From NCBI GenBank assembly GCA_021775095.1, contig JAJFII010000103.1:124001-188000 (forward strand): 64,000 nt of DNA, written 5' to 3'. Every line of letters begins with the position of its first letter. Position 1 is the stretch's first letter. Below, one piece after another: positions 9,401 through 16,503 of this stretch. The position numbers and the translations under genes are program-made. The notes beneath the pieces were generated by a model. That model worked only from the letters and a program-made list of their open reading frames with translations. It had not been told where the DNA came from and searched no databases. The stretch is from Rhodospirillales bacterium. GTDB lineage: Bacteria > Pseudomonadota > Alphaproteobacteria > Rhodospirillales > Casp-alpha2.

Positions 9401-10199
9401 GAATGGGCCGATTTGCCGCCGCTTGGGCAATCATGTGACCGCCATTGGATTTCATGACCGCAAGGGCAACATCGAACCCATCGGCCTTCAAGCCTTCATC
9501 CATACTTTCAAGAAAACGGCCGAACATCGGCCGCGTGAAGGCATCCAGAATGGTCGTGCTGGCCCGTTCGTATTCGCGCCAAAGCGGACTGACCTCGCTG
9601 GAAAGCGAAACCGACAAACCGGGGAAACGCCCGCCCAAATAGGCGGCTAACTTTATTTCGTTGCCCGTGTTCGCATAGGAAAACAACAGGTTAATCGCAA
9701 CGGCACACGCGCCATCTGTGTTCGCAACGTCGGGTTCGGGCGCGACATCGAGTTTTTCAGCAACCAGATCGCCGACACGCGACAGTTCCGCGTTATTGAT
9801 TTCCAACTCCACGGATCCATCGGCACGGGTCCGCTCGCGCACGCCGATGCTGTCGCGACGTCGGACCAGCGGCATCGGTTTCGGCCAGGAAAAGTCGTAG
9901 GAATGGGGCCGGTCGGCACGCTGCAATTGTGGAACATCTTCAAAGCCGGACGTTGTGATATAGATCACGCGCGCACCCTTGCGCTGAATAACGGCGTTGG
10001 TCGTGGTTGTGGTGCCGAGCGTCAGGGAAGTGATTTCGCCCGGGCTGAGGTTGAGGCCACGCAACCCTTCCAGGACCGCTCGGGCCGGATCGGCGGGAGT
10101 TGAAGCAACTTTTACGGATTGCAGGGCTCCCGTATCCGGGTTGATGACGACAATATCAGTAAAAGTGCCACCGGTATCGATGCCGATTTGGTAGGCCAT
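6402..10199 (-). CDS. Hydantoinase A/B fusion (5-oxoprolinase / N-methylhydantoinase-like)
   Basis: This 1265-residue enzyme of the ATP-dependent amidohydrolase family joins both subunits in one chain. The HyuA half begins with the nucleotide-binding IDTGGTFTDIVV and contains a second FDMGGTSTDVAVV near residues 295-310. The HyuB half begins near residue 700 (PVMLSIINNALINTCREMG) and includes NDPYRGGCHLPE. The length is close to eukaryotic 5-oxoprolinase (about 1290), whereas bacterial relatives are commonly split. Expected chemistry is ATP-driven opening of a cyclic amide such as 5-oxoproline or a hydantoin. A GAGGAG lies 8-9 nt before the ATG. It converges on the GMC gene; a palindrome lies upstream at 10323. 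Confidence 0.9.
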   Translation of the reverse strand: MAYQIGIDTGGTFTDIVVINPDTGALQSVKVASTPADPARAVLEGLRGLNLSPGEITSLTLGTTTTTNAVIQRKGARVIYITTSGFEDVPQLQRADRPHSYDFSWPKPMPLVRRRDSIGVRERTRADGSVELEINNAELSRVGDLVAEKLDVAPEPDVANTDGACAVAINLLFSYANTGNEIKLAAYLGGRFPGLSVSLSSEVSPLWREYERASTTILDAFTRPMFGRFLESMDEGLKADGFDVALAVMKSNGGHMIAQAAANRPIQFLLSGLAGGVTAGQAFSERMDYANAITFDMGGTSTDVAVVIDRRLTYTTEYQFEFGLPVSIPSLDVMTIGAGGGSVAWIDQGGLLKVGPMSAGAVPGPVCYGQGGMQPTVTDANLVLGHLGADSLLGGEMTIDRDAALNALATLGDKLGLDAFETAHAVISVANENMANSIRVLTIERGLDPREFSLVAFGGSGPLHAVAIAEILEIPDVIIPPAPGVTSALGTVLTAPRVDRQQTYVRRADILDKAELLSAVTGLETSARRALAAEGYGGAARSRHSVFMRYAGQSHEQEVPSPPDSQSESWIDDLADAFHSHHERTYGYRIEDEMIEITALAVSIEGDGNRLPDARQDGAVPQVAPVGVRSVYTHGDGALDVAVYERADFRPGLKISGPAIIDGYDSTTRVPIGKTATVDKTGALLLAGKPTERIARSAHEPVMLSIINNALINTCREMGTAMIRTAYSPIFNESRDFSCALFDASGQMLAQGDYCPAQLGAIVYTVECVLKEMDPSEFKPGDIIIHNDPYRGGCHLPEHLLLKPIFFKGKIVAYAAIIAHFAEIGGMVVGSFAATATEIFQEGLRIPPVRIMREGKRVQEVWDIMMANHRTPRHTWGDLHAIIGALAVAESRFSALCDKYGSGFVSEVADALMDYAERWMRTEIEQIPDGVYEFEDHLEDDGVDAKHIRMHVKLTVEGSSLTADYSASDDQTKGPVNATRGVTMSATYNALYQLSDNGIPKNAGCYRPIEIISRPGSCLDVAYPAPSVGGNTETQPRIVFLILGALSQVLPGRVSASEGCTACNFLIGGENPRTGQYYAHYHFEASGWGGQNEMDGNDCQNHIIGNCRITPVEVFETRFPFKILSYGLRENSGGAGRHRGGLGSKRVLRAEAPEIRVSLMMDHAQHGPWSLYGGLPGEPACVSVRRNGSDVFVPFTEAFATESASKFADVKLTAGDEVCIESCGGSGYGEARDRSRDLVARDIEEGFITLDIATSMYNWTEQKAK

Positions 10200-10322
10200 T
10201 TCCGCGCGCTCCTCATCTTTAAGGCGAAGACGCGACTGGGGTAAGATGCCGGCCGCGCAAGATAAAAGCCAGTCAGCTTCTACTTTTGATCGTCTTTTGT
10301 TTGAACCCTGATTTCTACCCCA

Positions 10323-10338
10323 GTGATATTGATATCAC
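10323..10338. promoter_or_regulatory. Candidate operator palindrome upstream of hyuAB
   Basis: GTGATATTGATATCAC is a perfect 7-bp inverted repeat around a 2-nt centre, 124 bp upstream of the hyuAB start codon. This size and symmetry fit a dimeric repressor site (GntR- or MarR-like), but no cognate regulator is adjacent. Confidence 0.4.
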
Positions 10339-10502
10339 ACGGCGGAGCGCTGTCAGAGGAAAAACTACCGGCCTTGTCACATCTACGGATTGCTGTTTGG
10401 GGGCTCAGTCCAAGTCGCATCTTGAAATGCAGAACATTTCACTGGCGAAGTGTATCGAACTGCCGCAATCGCGGAGCCATTAAAGCTTACAGGGTTTTTT
10501 TT

Positions 10503-10572
10503 GTTAAGGGTTGTCGGACATCTGCCTATCTCGGTGGCGGCCACGGACGGCAGATGTCCGACAAGCCTTAAC
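10503..10572. repeat. 24-bp near-perfect inverted repeat (large hairpin)
   Basis: Arms at 10503-10526 and 10549-10572 are complementary with one mismatch and enclose a 22-nt loop that itself contains the palindrome GTGGCGGCCAC. A run of T lies before, not after, the hairpin on the plus strand, so it is not an ordinary terminator. It may be a REP-like or MITE-like element; no second copy was recognised in this window. Confidence 0.7.
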
Positions 10573-10631
10573 AGAAGCGGAAGTTTGTTTGTCGACAAGG
10601 CGCGTGCAAAAACAACCGCTTACTCAGTCGA

Positions 10632-10706
10632 GTGCTGGAACAGGAGATCTTCGAATGCAGCGAAGGCTTCTACAACCGGCGCCGAGAACACGCGGCATCA
10701 GGCTGA
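10632..10706 (+). pseudogene. Possible remnant of an IS3-family transposase C-terminus
   Basis: In one plus-strand frame about 24 codons before a TGA read EIFECSEGFYNRRREHAASG. This resembles the end of IS3-family OrfB proteins, which typically read (V/I)FEYIE-FYNRRR-HSALGY. There is no upstream catalytic domain and no intact terminal repeat, so at most a scar remains. The match is short and was made by eye. Confidence 0.4.
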
Positions 10707-10841
10707 AATAGTTCCTTGGGTTTTGGTGCAAATGCCGCTTAAATGAGTAACGGGAGCAGGACCAATCCAGGACAGGTCCTCTCCGCATGATCAACCATTG
10801 CCCGTCTCTCAAACAATTAACTATTAATTCAACCCCTATGG

Positions 10842-12734
10842 ATGCCACGACGTGAAGTCCGTGGCGACAAAAAAATGACAAAGAATGCTCAATCCGGTCG
10901 GGAAACGAGTTCTGACCGGATATTTCGCCGGACAGCTCGTGTTGATCCCCACGCAGGACTTGGTGCCATCGCCCGCATCACGCGGATGGCGTTTCGCTAC
11001 CCGGTCAGCGCAGGGTTGGCATTGGCGGCAACTGTTGCCGCGGTTCTGATGCAATTGTCGATCCCTGTCATCCTCGGGCAGGCGGTGGACCAGACCCAGT
11101 TAGTGGCTGCGGCAAAGGCCGAACCCGAAACACTTTACCCGATTGCTTTACTTTTGTTCGTTGCCAGCGTTGCAAGGGGAATACTCACGCTTATCCAGAA
11201 CTATACGGCAGAATCCGTCGGCCATGCGTTGGCGCGCGATATAAGAAATGCGGTTTATGGAAGAATCCAAAGTCTGCCCTTTTCGTTCCACGACCGAACC
11301 CATTCGGGCGATCTGATCACGGTCGGCATGCTGGATTTGGAAGGCGTGCGGATGTATTTTTCGACCGCGCTCGTACGCACAGTTCTTCTCGGCCTGTTGA
11401 TAGGTCTTGGCGCGACGCTCCTGCTATCAACCCATCTCGCTCTCGGCCTGCTGGCTCTGTCATTCGTGCCTTTCGCTGGATGGCGCAGCACGGTCATGCG
11501 GCTGGCTCTGCGCCGGACCTGGCTTATCTTGCAGGAACGACTGGGCGTTCTCAGTCAGGTGATGGAGGAAAACCTTGGCGGTATTCGTGTTGTTCGGGCC
11601 TTTGCCGCGTCAGAGCATGAAATGGATAAATTTGAGGTCGCCTCCAAATCGGCGTTAGAACTCAGCCATGAAAGGATCGAGATCCGGGTCAAGAACACCG
11701 CTGTTATGACGATGGCATTTTTTGTCTCTATGGGATTGGTCCTTTATTTTGGCGGGCGGCAAGTGGCATCGGGGGAAATCACCCTCGGCACTCTGGCCAC
11801 TTTCCTGACCTTCATGACCATCCTGCAGATGCCCGTACGCCAGTTGGGTTTGATGGTGAATGGTTACGCGCGCGCCTCAACCTGTGGAGCGCGCCTGTTC
11901 GCCTTGATTGATCACGAAGCCGAAATCGACAACGCGCCGGGCGCGCCAGATCTGATTATCTCCGACGGAACGCTAAAGCTGGATAATGTCAGCTTTGCAT
12001 ATGCCGGGCACCCGGACCGACAGGCCGTGTCGGGCATCAGCTTCGAGGCGCACAGGGGCGAGACCATCGGCATTGTCGGTCCACCAGGCTCCGGGAAAAC
12101 CACTTTGATGCACCTGATCCCCCGGTTCTATGACCCCACGCAGGGATCCATCAGCATCGACGGGCAGGATATTCGTGACGCGACGCTGTCGTCAGTTCGT
12201 CAGGCCGTGGCTGTTGTCCAGCAAGACAGCTTCTTGTTCACCACCTCAATTGAGAACAACATCGCCTATGCCGACCCCTTCACTGAGACGAGCCAAATCC
12301 GAGGCGTCACAGAGTCCGCACAATTGCATGACTATATCCTTGGTTTACCCGGTAAGTACGGCACGATCGTCGGCGAGCGCGGGGTCTCGTTGTCCGGCGG
12401 TCAGCGGCAGCGATTGTCGATCGCGCGGACGCTTATGATGAAGCCCGCGGTTTTGATCTTTGACGATTCGACGGCGGCAATCGATGCCGGCACAGAAAAC
12501 CGAATCCGCACGGCACTTAAGGAATATACCAAAGATCGCGTGACTCTTATCGTTGCCCATCGGTTGGCCAGCCTGATACATGCCGACAGGATATTGTTTC
12601 TGGAACAGGGGCGGATCATTGAACAAGGCAGCCATGAAGAATTGCTGAAGCTGGGAGGGCGTTACTGCGACTTGCATGACTTGCAGATGCGTCCCAATGC
12701 GGAGATCCCAGCCGAGAAAGTAGATACACAATGA
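10842..12734 (+). CDS. ABC exporter half-transporter, subunit A (degenerate ATP site)
   Basis: This 630-residue protein has an N-terminal six-helix ABC exporter domain (about 45-340) and a C-terminal ATPase domain. It shows Walker A GPPGSGKTT near residue 414, signature LSGGQRQR near 517, Walker B LIFDDST near 539 and switch histidine VAHRL. In Walker B the catalytic glutamate is replaced by aspartate. This matches the degenerate half of heterodimeric exporters such as TM287/TM288. Its stop overlaps the next ABC gene by 4 nt (ATGA), so the two proteins should assemble together. The start may instead be the ATG at 10875; neither has a strong ribosome site. Substrate is unknown, possibly a drug or lipid. 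Confidence 0.93.
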   Translation: MPRREVRGDKKMTKNAQSGRETSSDRIFRRTARVDPHAGLGAIARITRMAFRYPVSAGLALAATVAAVLMQLSIPVILGQAVDQTQLVAAAKAEPETLYPIALLLFVASVARGILTLIQNYTAESVGHALARDIRNAVYGRIQSLPFSFHDRTHSGDLITVGMLDLEGVRMYFSTALVRTVLLGLLIGLGATLLLSTHLALGLLALSFVPFAGWRSTVMRLALRRTWLILQERLGVLSQVMEENLGGIRVVRAFAASEHEMDKFEVASKSALELSHERIEIRVKNTAVMTMAFFVSMGLVLYFGGRQVASGEITLGTLATFLTFMTILQMPVRQLGLMVNGYARASTCGARLFALIDHEAEIDNAPGAPDLIISDGTLKLDNVSFAYAGHPDRQAVSGISFEAHRGETIGIVGPPGSGKTTLMHLIPRFYDPTQGSISIDGQDIRDATLSSVRQAVAVVQQDSFLFTTSIENNIAYADPFTETSQIRGVTESAQLHDYILGLPGKYGTIVGERGVSLSGGQRQRLSIARTLMMKPAVLIFDDSTAAIDAGTENRIRTALKEYTKDRVTLIVAHRLASLIHADRILFLEQGRIIEQGSHEELLKLGGRYCDLHDLQMRPNAEIPAEKVDTQ

Positions 12735-14623
12735 GCCAGACGCCACCGGGTGAAGCGCTCGACCCGCGCGACGATGAAAGCCCGCGTATGCGCGCAGTAG
12801 TCGGATCGGATCGCATTGAGGAAGAAATCTTTGGACGGGTGTTCGACGGCAAGGTCACGCAGCGGATCTGGCAGTTTGTTCGCCCTTACAAACGCAGTTT
12901 GCTAATTTCCATTGCCGCCGTGCTCGCATTTACAGGCTCACAGCTGACAATCCCGCTCTTGATCCGCTACGCGATCGACAATGGAATGGCGCCCGATGCG
13001 CCGCCAAATGTATTGCTGAGCATTATGGCGATATTTGCCGTCATCGTCGCCATCAACTATGTCGCCTCGCGTGTGCAGGAACTCGTGACCGGCCGAATGG
13101 CCGAGGACGTTCTGTTCGATATTCGGCGCGCCATGTTCAGCCATTTGCAACGCGTTTCGCTCTCATTCATGGACAAAACCGAGGTCGGCCGGCTGATGTC
13201 ACGCTTGCAAGGCGATGTGAACTCAATGCAGGAATTTCTTGACACCTCGGTGCTCGCGATCGGTGATCTGCTGCTCTTGTTTGGGATCGTAGCGGTTATG
13301 CTTTGGCTCGACTGGCAACTGGCATTGATGGTCTTGACCGTGCTTCCGATACTTTTCGGAATTCGCATCTTGTGGCTGACCCGGGCCCGTGCCGCTTTCA
13401 TGGCGGCGCATGAGGCAAACTCGATCACCAATGGCGCCTTGGCCGAGGCGATTCACGGCGTGCGTGCTGTTCAGGCCATGGACCGCGCCAGACTGAATGC
13501 CGAACTCTATGGGCAGCTTGTCGACAACACATACAAGGCCCATTTGCGAGCCTCGAAACTATCGCAGATCATGATCCCGATTGTCGACACTCTGACGGGT
13601 AGCGCGATGGCAGTCGTGGCCTTGGCCGGGGGCCTGATGGTGGTGTCCGAGCGGATCGAGGTTGGCGTCATGGTGGCGTTCCTGTTCTACATCCAGCGAT
13701 TTTTTGACCCAATCCGTTCGCTGACAATGCAATATTCAGTGATGCAGCGCGCCATGGCCTCCGGCCACCGCCTGACAGAAGTTCTGGACGTCGACGTCGA
13801 TGTCAAAGACGCCCGGAATGCGACGCCGCTTGGGAAGGACGACGATGGTTCTGTCGAATTTCGCAACGTCACCTTTGGCTATAATCCAGAGTATCCCGTG
13901 CTCAAAGACGTCAGTTTCCGCGTGAATTCCGGTGAAACGGTGGCGTTGGTTGGCCCGACCGGTTCCGGAAAATCAAGTTCAATGGCGCTGATACATCGGT
14001 TCTATGACGTGCAGGACGGCGCGGTTTTGGTTGGCGGGCGCGATGTGCGGGACGTCACCCAGAAGAGCCTAGGACGGCATATGGCGATGGTGCTGCAAGA
14101 GCCCTACCTGTTCACAGGTACGGTGCGGGACAACATTCGCTATGCGTCCGATTGGGCCGATGACGAGGCGGTGGTTGAAGCCGCAATAGCCGTCGGAGCC
14201 AATGAGTTTATCGAGGCGCTACCACAGGGATATGACACGATGCTGGCTGAGCGCGGAAGCAACCTGAGCCTTGGCCAACGCCAGCTTCTAAGTTTTGCTC
14301 GTGCGTTGGTTACTGATGCGAAAATTCTGATATTGGACGAGGCGACCGCCAACATCGATAGTTACACTGAAATGCAGATTCAAAAAGCGCTGCAGCGGCT
14401 GCTGGAAGGGCGTACCGGGTTGGTCATTGCACATCGTCTCGCTACGATCCGGAATGCCAACCGCATCATCGTGCTGCAGCACGGTCAGTTAGTAGAGCAC
14501 GGCACCCACGATACACTCATCGAGCACGGTGGCCTCTACGCGCAACTCTATCGGCTCAACTATGCAAGCTTCGATGACCTGCCCAATAGGTTATCCGATG
14601 AAGACCGGAAACGTGCCACCTGA
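12731..14623 (+). CDS. ABC exporter half-transporter, subunit B (catalytic ATP site)
   Basis: This 630-residue partner of the preceding protein has an ABC exporter membrane domain (about 50-335) and an ATPase domain with Walker A GPTGSGKSS near residue 407, Walker B ILILDEAT with the catalytic glutamate, and switch histidine IAHRL. Its signature is LSLGQ rather than LSGGQ. In a heterodimer this altered signature faces the Walker motifs of subunit A. Both defects therefore fall in one composite site, while the other (B Walker motifs with A signature) is canonical. The 4-nt overlap implies translational coupling. Confidence 0.94.
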   Translation: MSQTPPGEALDPRDDESPRMRAVVGSDRIEEEIFGRVFDGKVTQRIWQFVRPYKRSLLISIAAVLAFTGSQLTIPLLIRYAIDNGMAPDAPPNVLLSIMAIFAVIVAINYVASRVQELVTGRMAEDVLFDIRRAMFSHLQRVSLSFMDKTEVGRLMSRLQGDVNSMQEFLDTSVLAIGDLLLLFGIVAVMLWLDWQLALMVLTVLPILFGIRILWLTRARAAFMAAHEANSITNGALAEAIHGVRAVQAMDRARLNAELYGQLVDNTYKAHLRASKLSQIMIPIVDTLTGSAMAVVALAGGLMVVSERIEVGVMVAFLFYIQRFFDPIRSLTMQYSVMQRAMASGHRLTEVLDVDVDVKDARNATPLGKDDDGSVEFRNVTFGYNPEYPVLKDVSFRVNSGETVALVGPTGSGKSSSMALIHRFYDVQDGAVLVGGRDVRDVTQKSLGRHMAMVLQEPYLFTGTVRDNIRYASDWADDEAVVEAAIAVGANEFIEALPQGYDTMLAERGSNLSLGQRQLLSFARALVTDAKILILDEATANIDSYTEMQIQKALQRLLEGRTGLVIAHRLATIRNANRIIVLQHGQLVEHGTHDTLIEHGGLYAQLYRLNYASFDDLPNRLSDEDRKRAT

Positions 14624-14853
14624 ATCGATACACACTTCGTAGGCAGATCATTGCCAGGGAACTAAACCGCTCACGCGGTAATTTGAGTTTGCTGTTGGAC
14701 TGAGAACAATAACGGATATGTCTGCCTGTCTGGGTTGTGCGAACAGTTGTCATTCATCTCAAAGACCGGCTTTATTACTGGCACACGCGTCGCCAAAAAA
14801 ACGCGATTGCAAGATGTGAACAGCCATGCTGTGCTTTTTGCACAGTCAAAAGA

Positions 14854-15741
14854 TTAATGATTAGCAATATAGTGAACGACACCCGCTGCCAACAATTCGC
14901 GCGAGTCGGGGAACCAGATTTTCTCGTGCGGCGTTTTGAAAATACGAGACAGGAAGCTTTCGGAGATCTTCTGCCGGCGGTAAAAGGCGAGGTCTTTTTC
15001 CTGTTCGCCTTTTAGGTCAAACAGGGGAAGAGGAAACCTCAGTTCAAGCGCGTATTGATGAAACCCGAGCTTTCCCTGCAACCCGATCGTGCGTTCTCTG
15101 CCACCGATGAAAGCTGTCGCACAGGCCGACTTGCAGATGGCGGACACGTAGGTCGTCAGTCCTCTGTTTCGGATCAGGTGCGCCGCCGCCCGGCCTTCGT
15201 AAACATAACCGCCTTCGCCCCGCAGATCGATACCCGTGACCTTTGGGTTTTGATCCAGCATCGTGGTTAGATCTTCCGTCATGCCAAGCGCCATGATCCC
15301 TGAAACCTGAATGCGAGTCCCATCGGCACTTAGGACAAGCGAATACTGGCCGCGCCGGGCCTTTTCGAGAGCCAATGGATCTTCGACGTTAAATTTATCG
15401 ACTGACAGCGATTGGTAGGCGTTGAACAGGCTGAGAAGGGTGAAAACAACGGTCACCGTAATGGCAATGTAGGAACACCAAATCCAGACGCTTGAATAGA
15501 TACTGGCGGTGGGGCGTTCCGATGCCCTGATCAGGCCGACGACCTGCCAAGGATAAATCATGCCATGACAGGTCAGGGCGAACAACGCGCTCAGCAAAAT
15601 GGCATCGTCGCGGTCTGGCACATAAGGCGGCAATGTGAACTTGTCAGAATAAATGATCACGATCCGCACGAGGATCAAGTTGACACCAAGCGACCAGAGC
15701 AGGGATTGATTGCCTCGCCAGTGGCTGCGGATATAAAACAT
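14854..15741 (-). CDS. Membrane-anchored ClpP/crotonase-fold protein (COG3904-like)
   Basis: This 295-residue protein has three or so N-terminal membrane segments (about residues 13-30, 48-65 and 85-108) and a C-terminal soluble domain. From about residue 125 the pattern is DLRGEGGYVYEGRAAAHLI, CKSACATAFIGG and GFHQY, as in ClpP/signal-peptide-peptidase-like folds. There the serine of SAC and the histidine of GFHQ would be the nucleophile and base. Relatives are annotated as predicted periplasmic proteins without known role. It converges on the ABC exporter operon. Peptidase activity is plausible from the preserved Ser/His but unproven. Confidence 0.75.
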   Translation of the reverse strand: MFYIRSHWRGNQSLLWSLGVNLILVRIVIIYSDKFTLPPYVPDRDDAILLSALFALTCHGMIYPWQVVGLIRASERPTASIYSSVWIWCSYIAITVTVVFTLLSLFNAYQSLSVDKFNVEDPLALEKARRGQYSLVLSADGTRIQVSGIMALGMTEDLTTMLDQNPKVTGIDLRGEGGYVYEGRAAAHLIRNRGLTTYVSAICKSACATAFIGGRERTIGLQGKLGFHQYALELRFPLPLFDLKGEQEKDLAFYRRQKISESFLSRIFKTPHEKIWFPDSRELLAAGVVHYIANH

Positions 15742-16202
15742 CTGTATCTTCCGATCCTAATGTACCCCATCAGCATAGCCGACGACGCCACAACGCGGTA
15801 TTATTATGATCATAAGCCCGGTGCCGTACGACGGTCTCGTAAAAGCAAGGGGGCATGCTCATTTATTCCGCCGCTTCGCGCCATGCGCCAATTCCGCCGC
15901 TTCGCGCCATGCGTCAATGAACCTTGCCTAATAGTCGTATGGCCAGCCAGTCCCGCCAATAGTGGCCTATTCTGTACGATCGCTGGAGGATCAGGACGAT
16001 ACTGAAATCCGTCAGCAATGCCCTTCCTTGTAATCAGTACAGAAGTTAGACATAGGAATTTTCGTCTGCTCCGGGTGATGCGGGGATGTCCAGGCAGAGC
16101 TTCAAGCAAATCTGCTTTCTATAGAACAGCGGACAATCCCCGCGCCCAGGTTTGTCCCAGAGGTTTTTTTAGATAGCTGTGTTTTCAGCGACTTGGAGGG
16201 AA
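15742..16202. other. 461-bp intergenic region, no gene recognised
   Basis: A minus-strand frame (15810-16109) is open but has no recognisable domain or ribosome site and runs through the tandem repeat, so it is not called. The region otherwise holds only that repeat and sequence flanking the tRNA gene. Confidence 0.5.
15865..15916. repeat. Tandem duplication of a 26-bp unit
   Basis: Two adjacent 26-bp copies (15865-15890 and 15891-15916) differ at a single base. The unit contains GCCGCTTCGCGCCATGCG. It looks like a recent slippage duplication in non-coding sequence. Confidence 0.85.
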
Positions 16203-16279
16203 TGGTGGGCCCGGCAGGACTCGAACCTGCGACCAGACCGTTATGAGCGGTCGGCTCTAACCAACTGAGCTACAGGCCC
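16203..16279 (-). tRNA. tRNA with CAT anticodon, probably tRNA-Ile2 (lysidine-modified)
   Basis: A 77-nt cloverleaf is encoded on the minus strand with an encoded CCA tail. The acceptor stem pairs GGGCCTG with CGGGCCC, the D-arm contains AGCTCAGTTGGTTAGAGC, the anticodon loop is CTCATAA and the T-loop GTTCGAGTC. A CAT anticodon could mean initiator Met, elongator Met or Ile2. The first base pair and the TGGTCGCAGG variable/T-arm resemble bacterial Ile2 genes, in which TilS converts C34 to lysidine. Initiator is excluded because position 1-72 is a proper G-C pair. Confidence 0.9.
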
Positions 16280-16445
16280 CCATGGTGTATCTCGGCTGCT
16301 TATAGCAATCCCGGGCCCAAGATGACAACGAAAAGCACAGCAGGAGACGGAATTTTTTGCCTGACTTCTGGCCCGGGACCGAGCCGGTTACGGTTCACTC
16401 CCCTGGGCGGTTTCCGGGCCCAGGGCCGGAGTGTCGGTTAATCCT

Positions 16446-16482
16446 AAAAAAAAAAGGCCGATGCCTGTACACCGGCCTTTTT
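16446..16482 (-). terminator. Rho-independent terminator of rpoD
   Basis: GGCCG (16456-16460) pairs with CGGCC (16473-16477) and is flanked by ten A residues on the left and five T on the right. It therefore works for the minus-strand rpoD transcript and could act in both directions. It begins 21 bp past the rpoD stop. Confidence 0.85.
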
Positions 16483-16503
16483 AATTGAGCGGGGCCAGAT
16501 GCC

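Larger units (their letters stand above)
10200..10841. other. 642-bp intergenic region with insertion scars
   Basis: No complete gene is seen. From left to right it holds the probable hyuAB promoter with a palindrome, a 70-bp hairpin element, a short transposase-like remnant, and an unremarkable AT-richer stretch before the ABC exporter. Overlapping open frames here are mutually inconsistent and lack ribosome sites. Confidence 0.6.

Noticed and set aside
10503-10572. Rho-independent terminator for the hairpin at this site
   Set aside because: The T run precedes the stem on the plus strand and gives A residues after it on the minus strand, so neither direction has the required 3' T tract.
15810-16109. 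99-residue minus-strand open frame upstream of the ClpP-fold gene
   Set aside because: It has no ribosome site or recognisable domain and crosses the 26-bp tandem duplication.
16203-16279. Initiator tRNA-Met
   Set aside because: The acceptor stem starts with a regular G-C pair, unlike the unpaired first base of bacterial initiators, and the body resembles Ile2.
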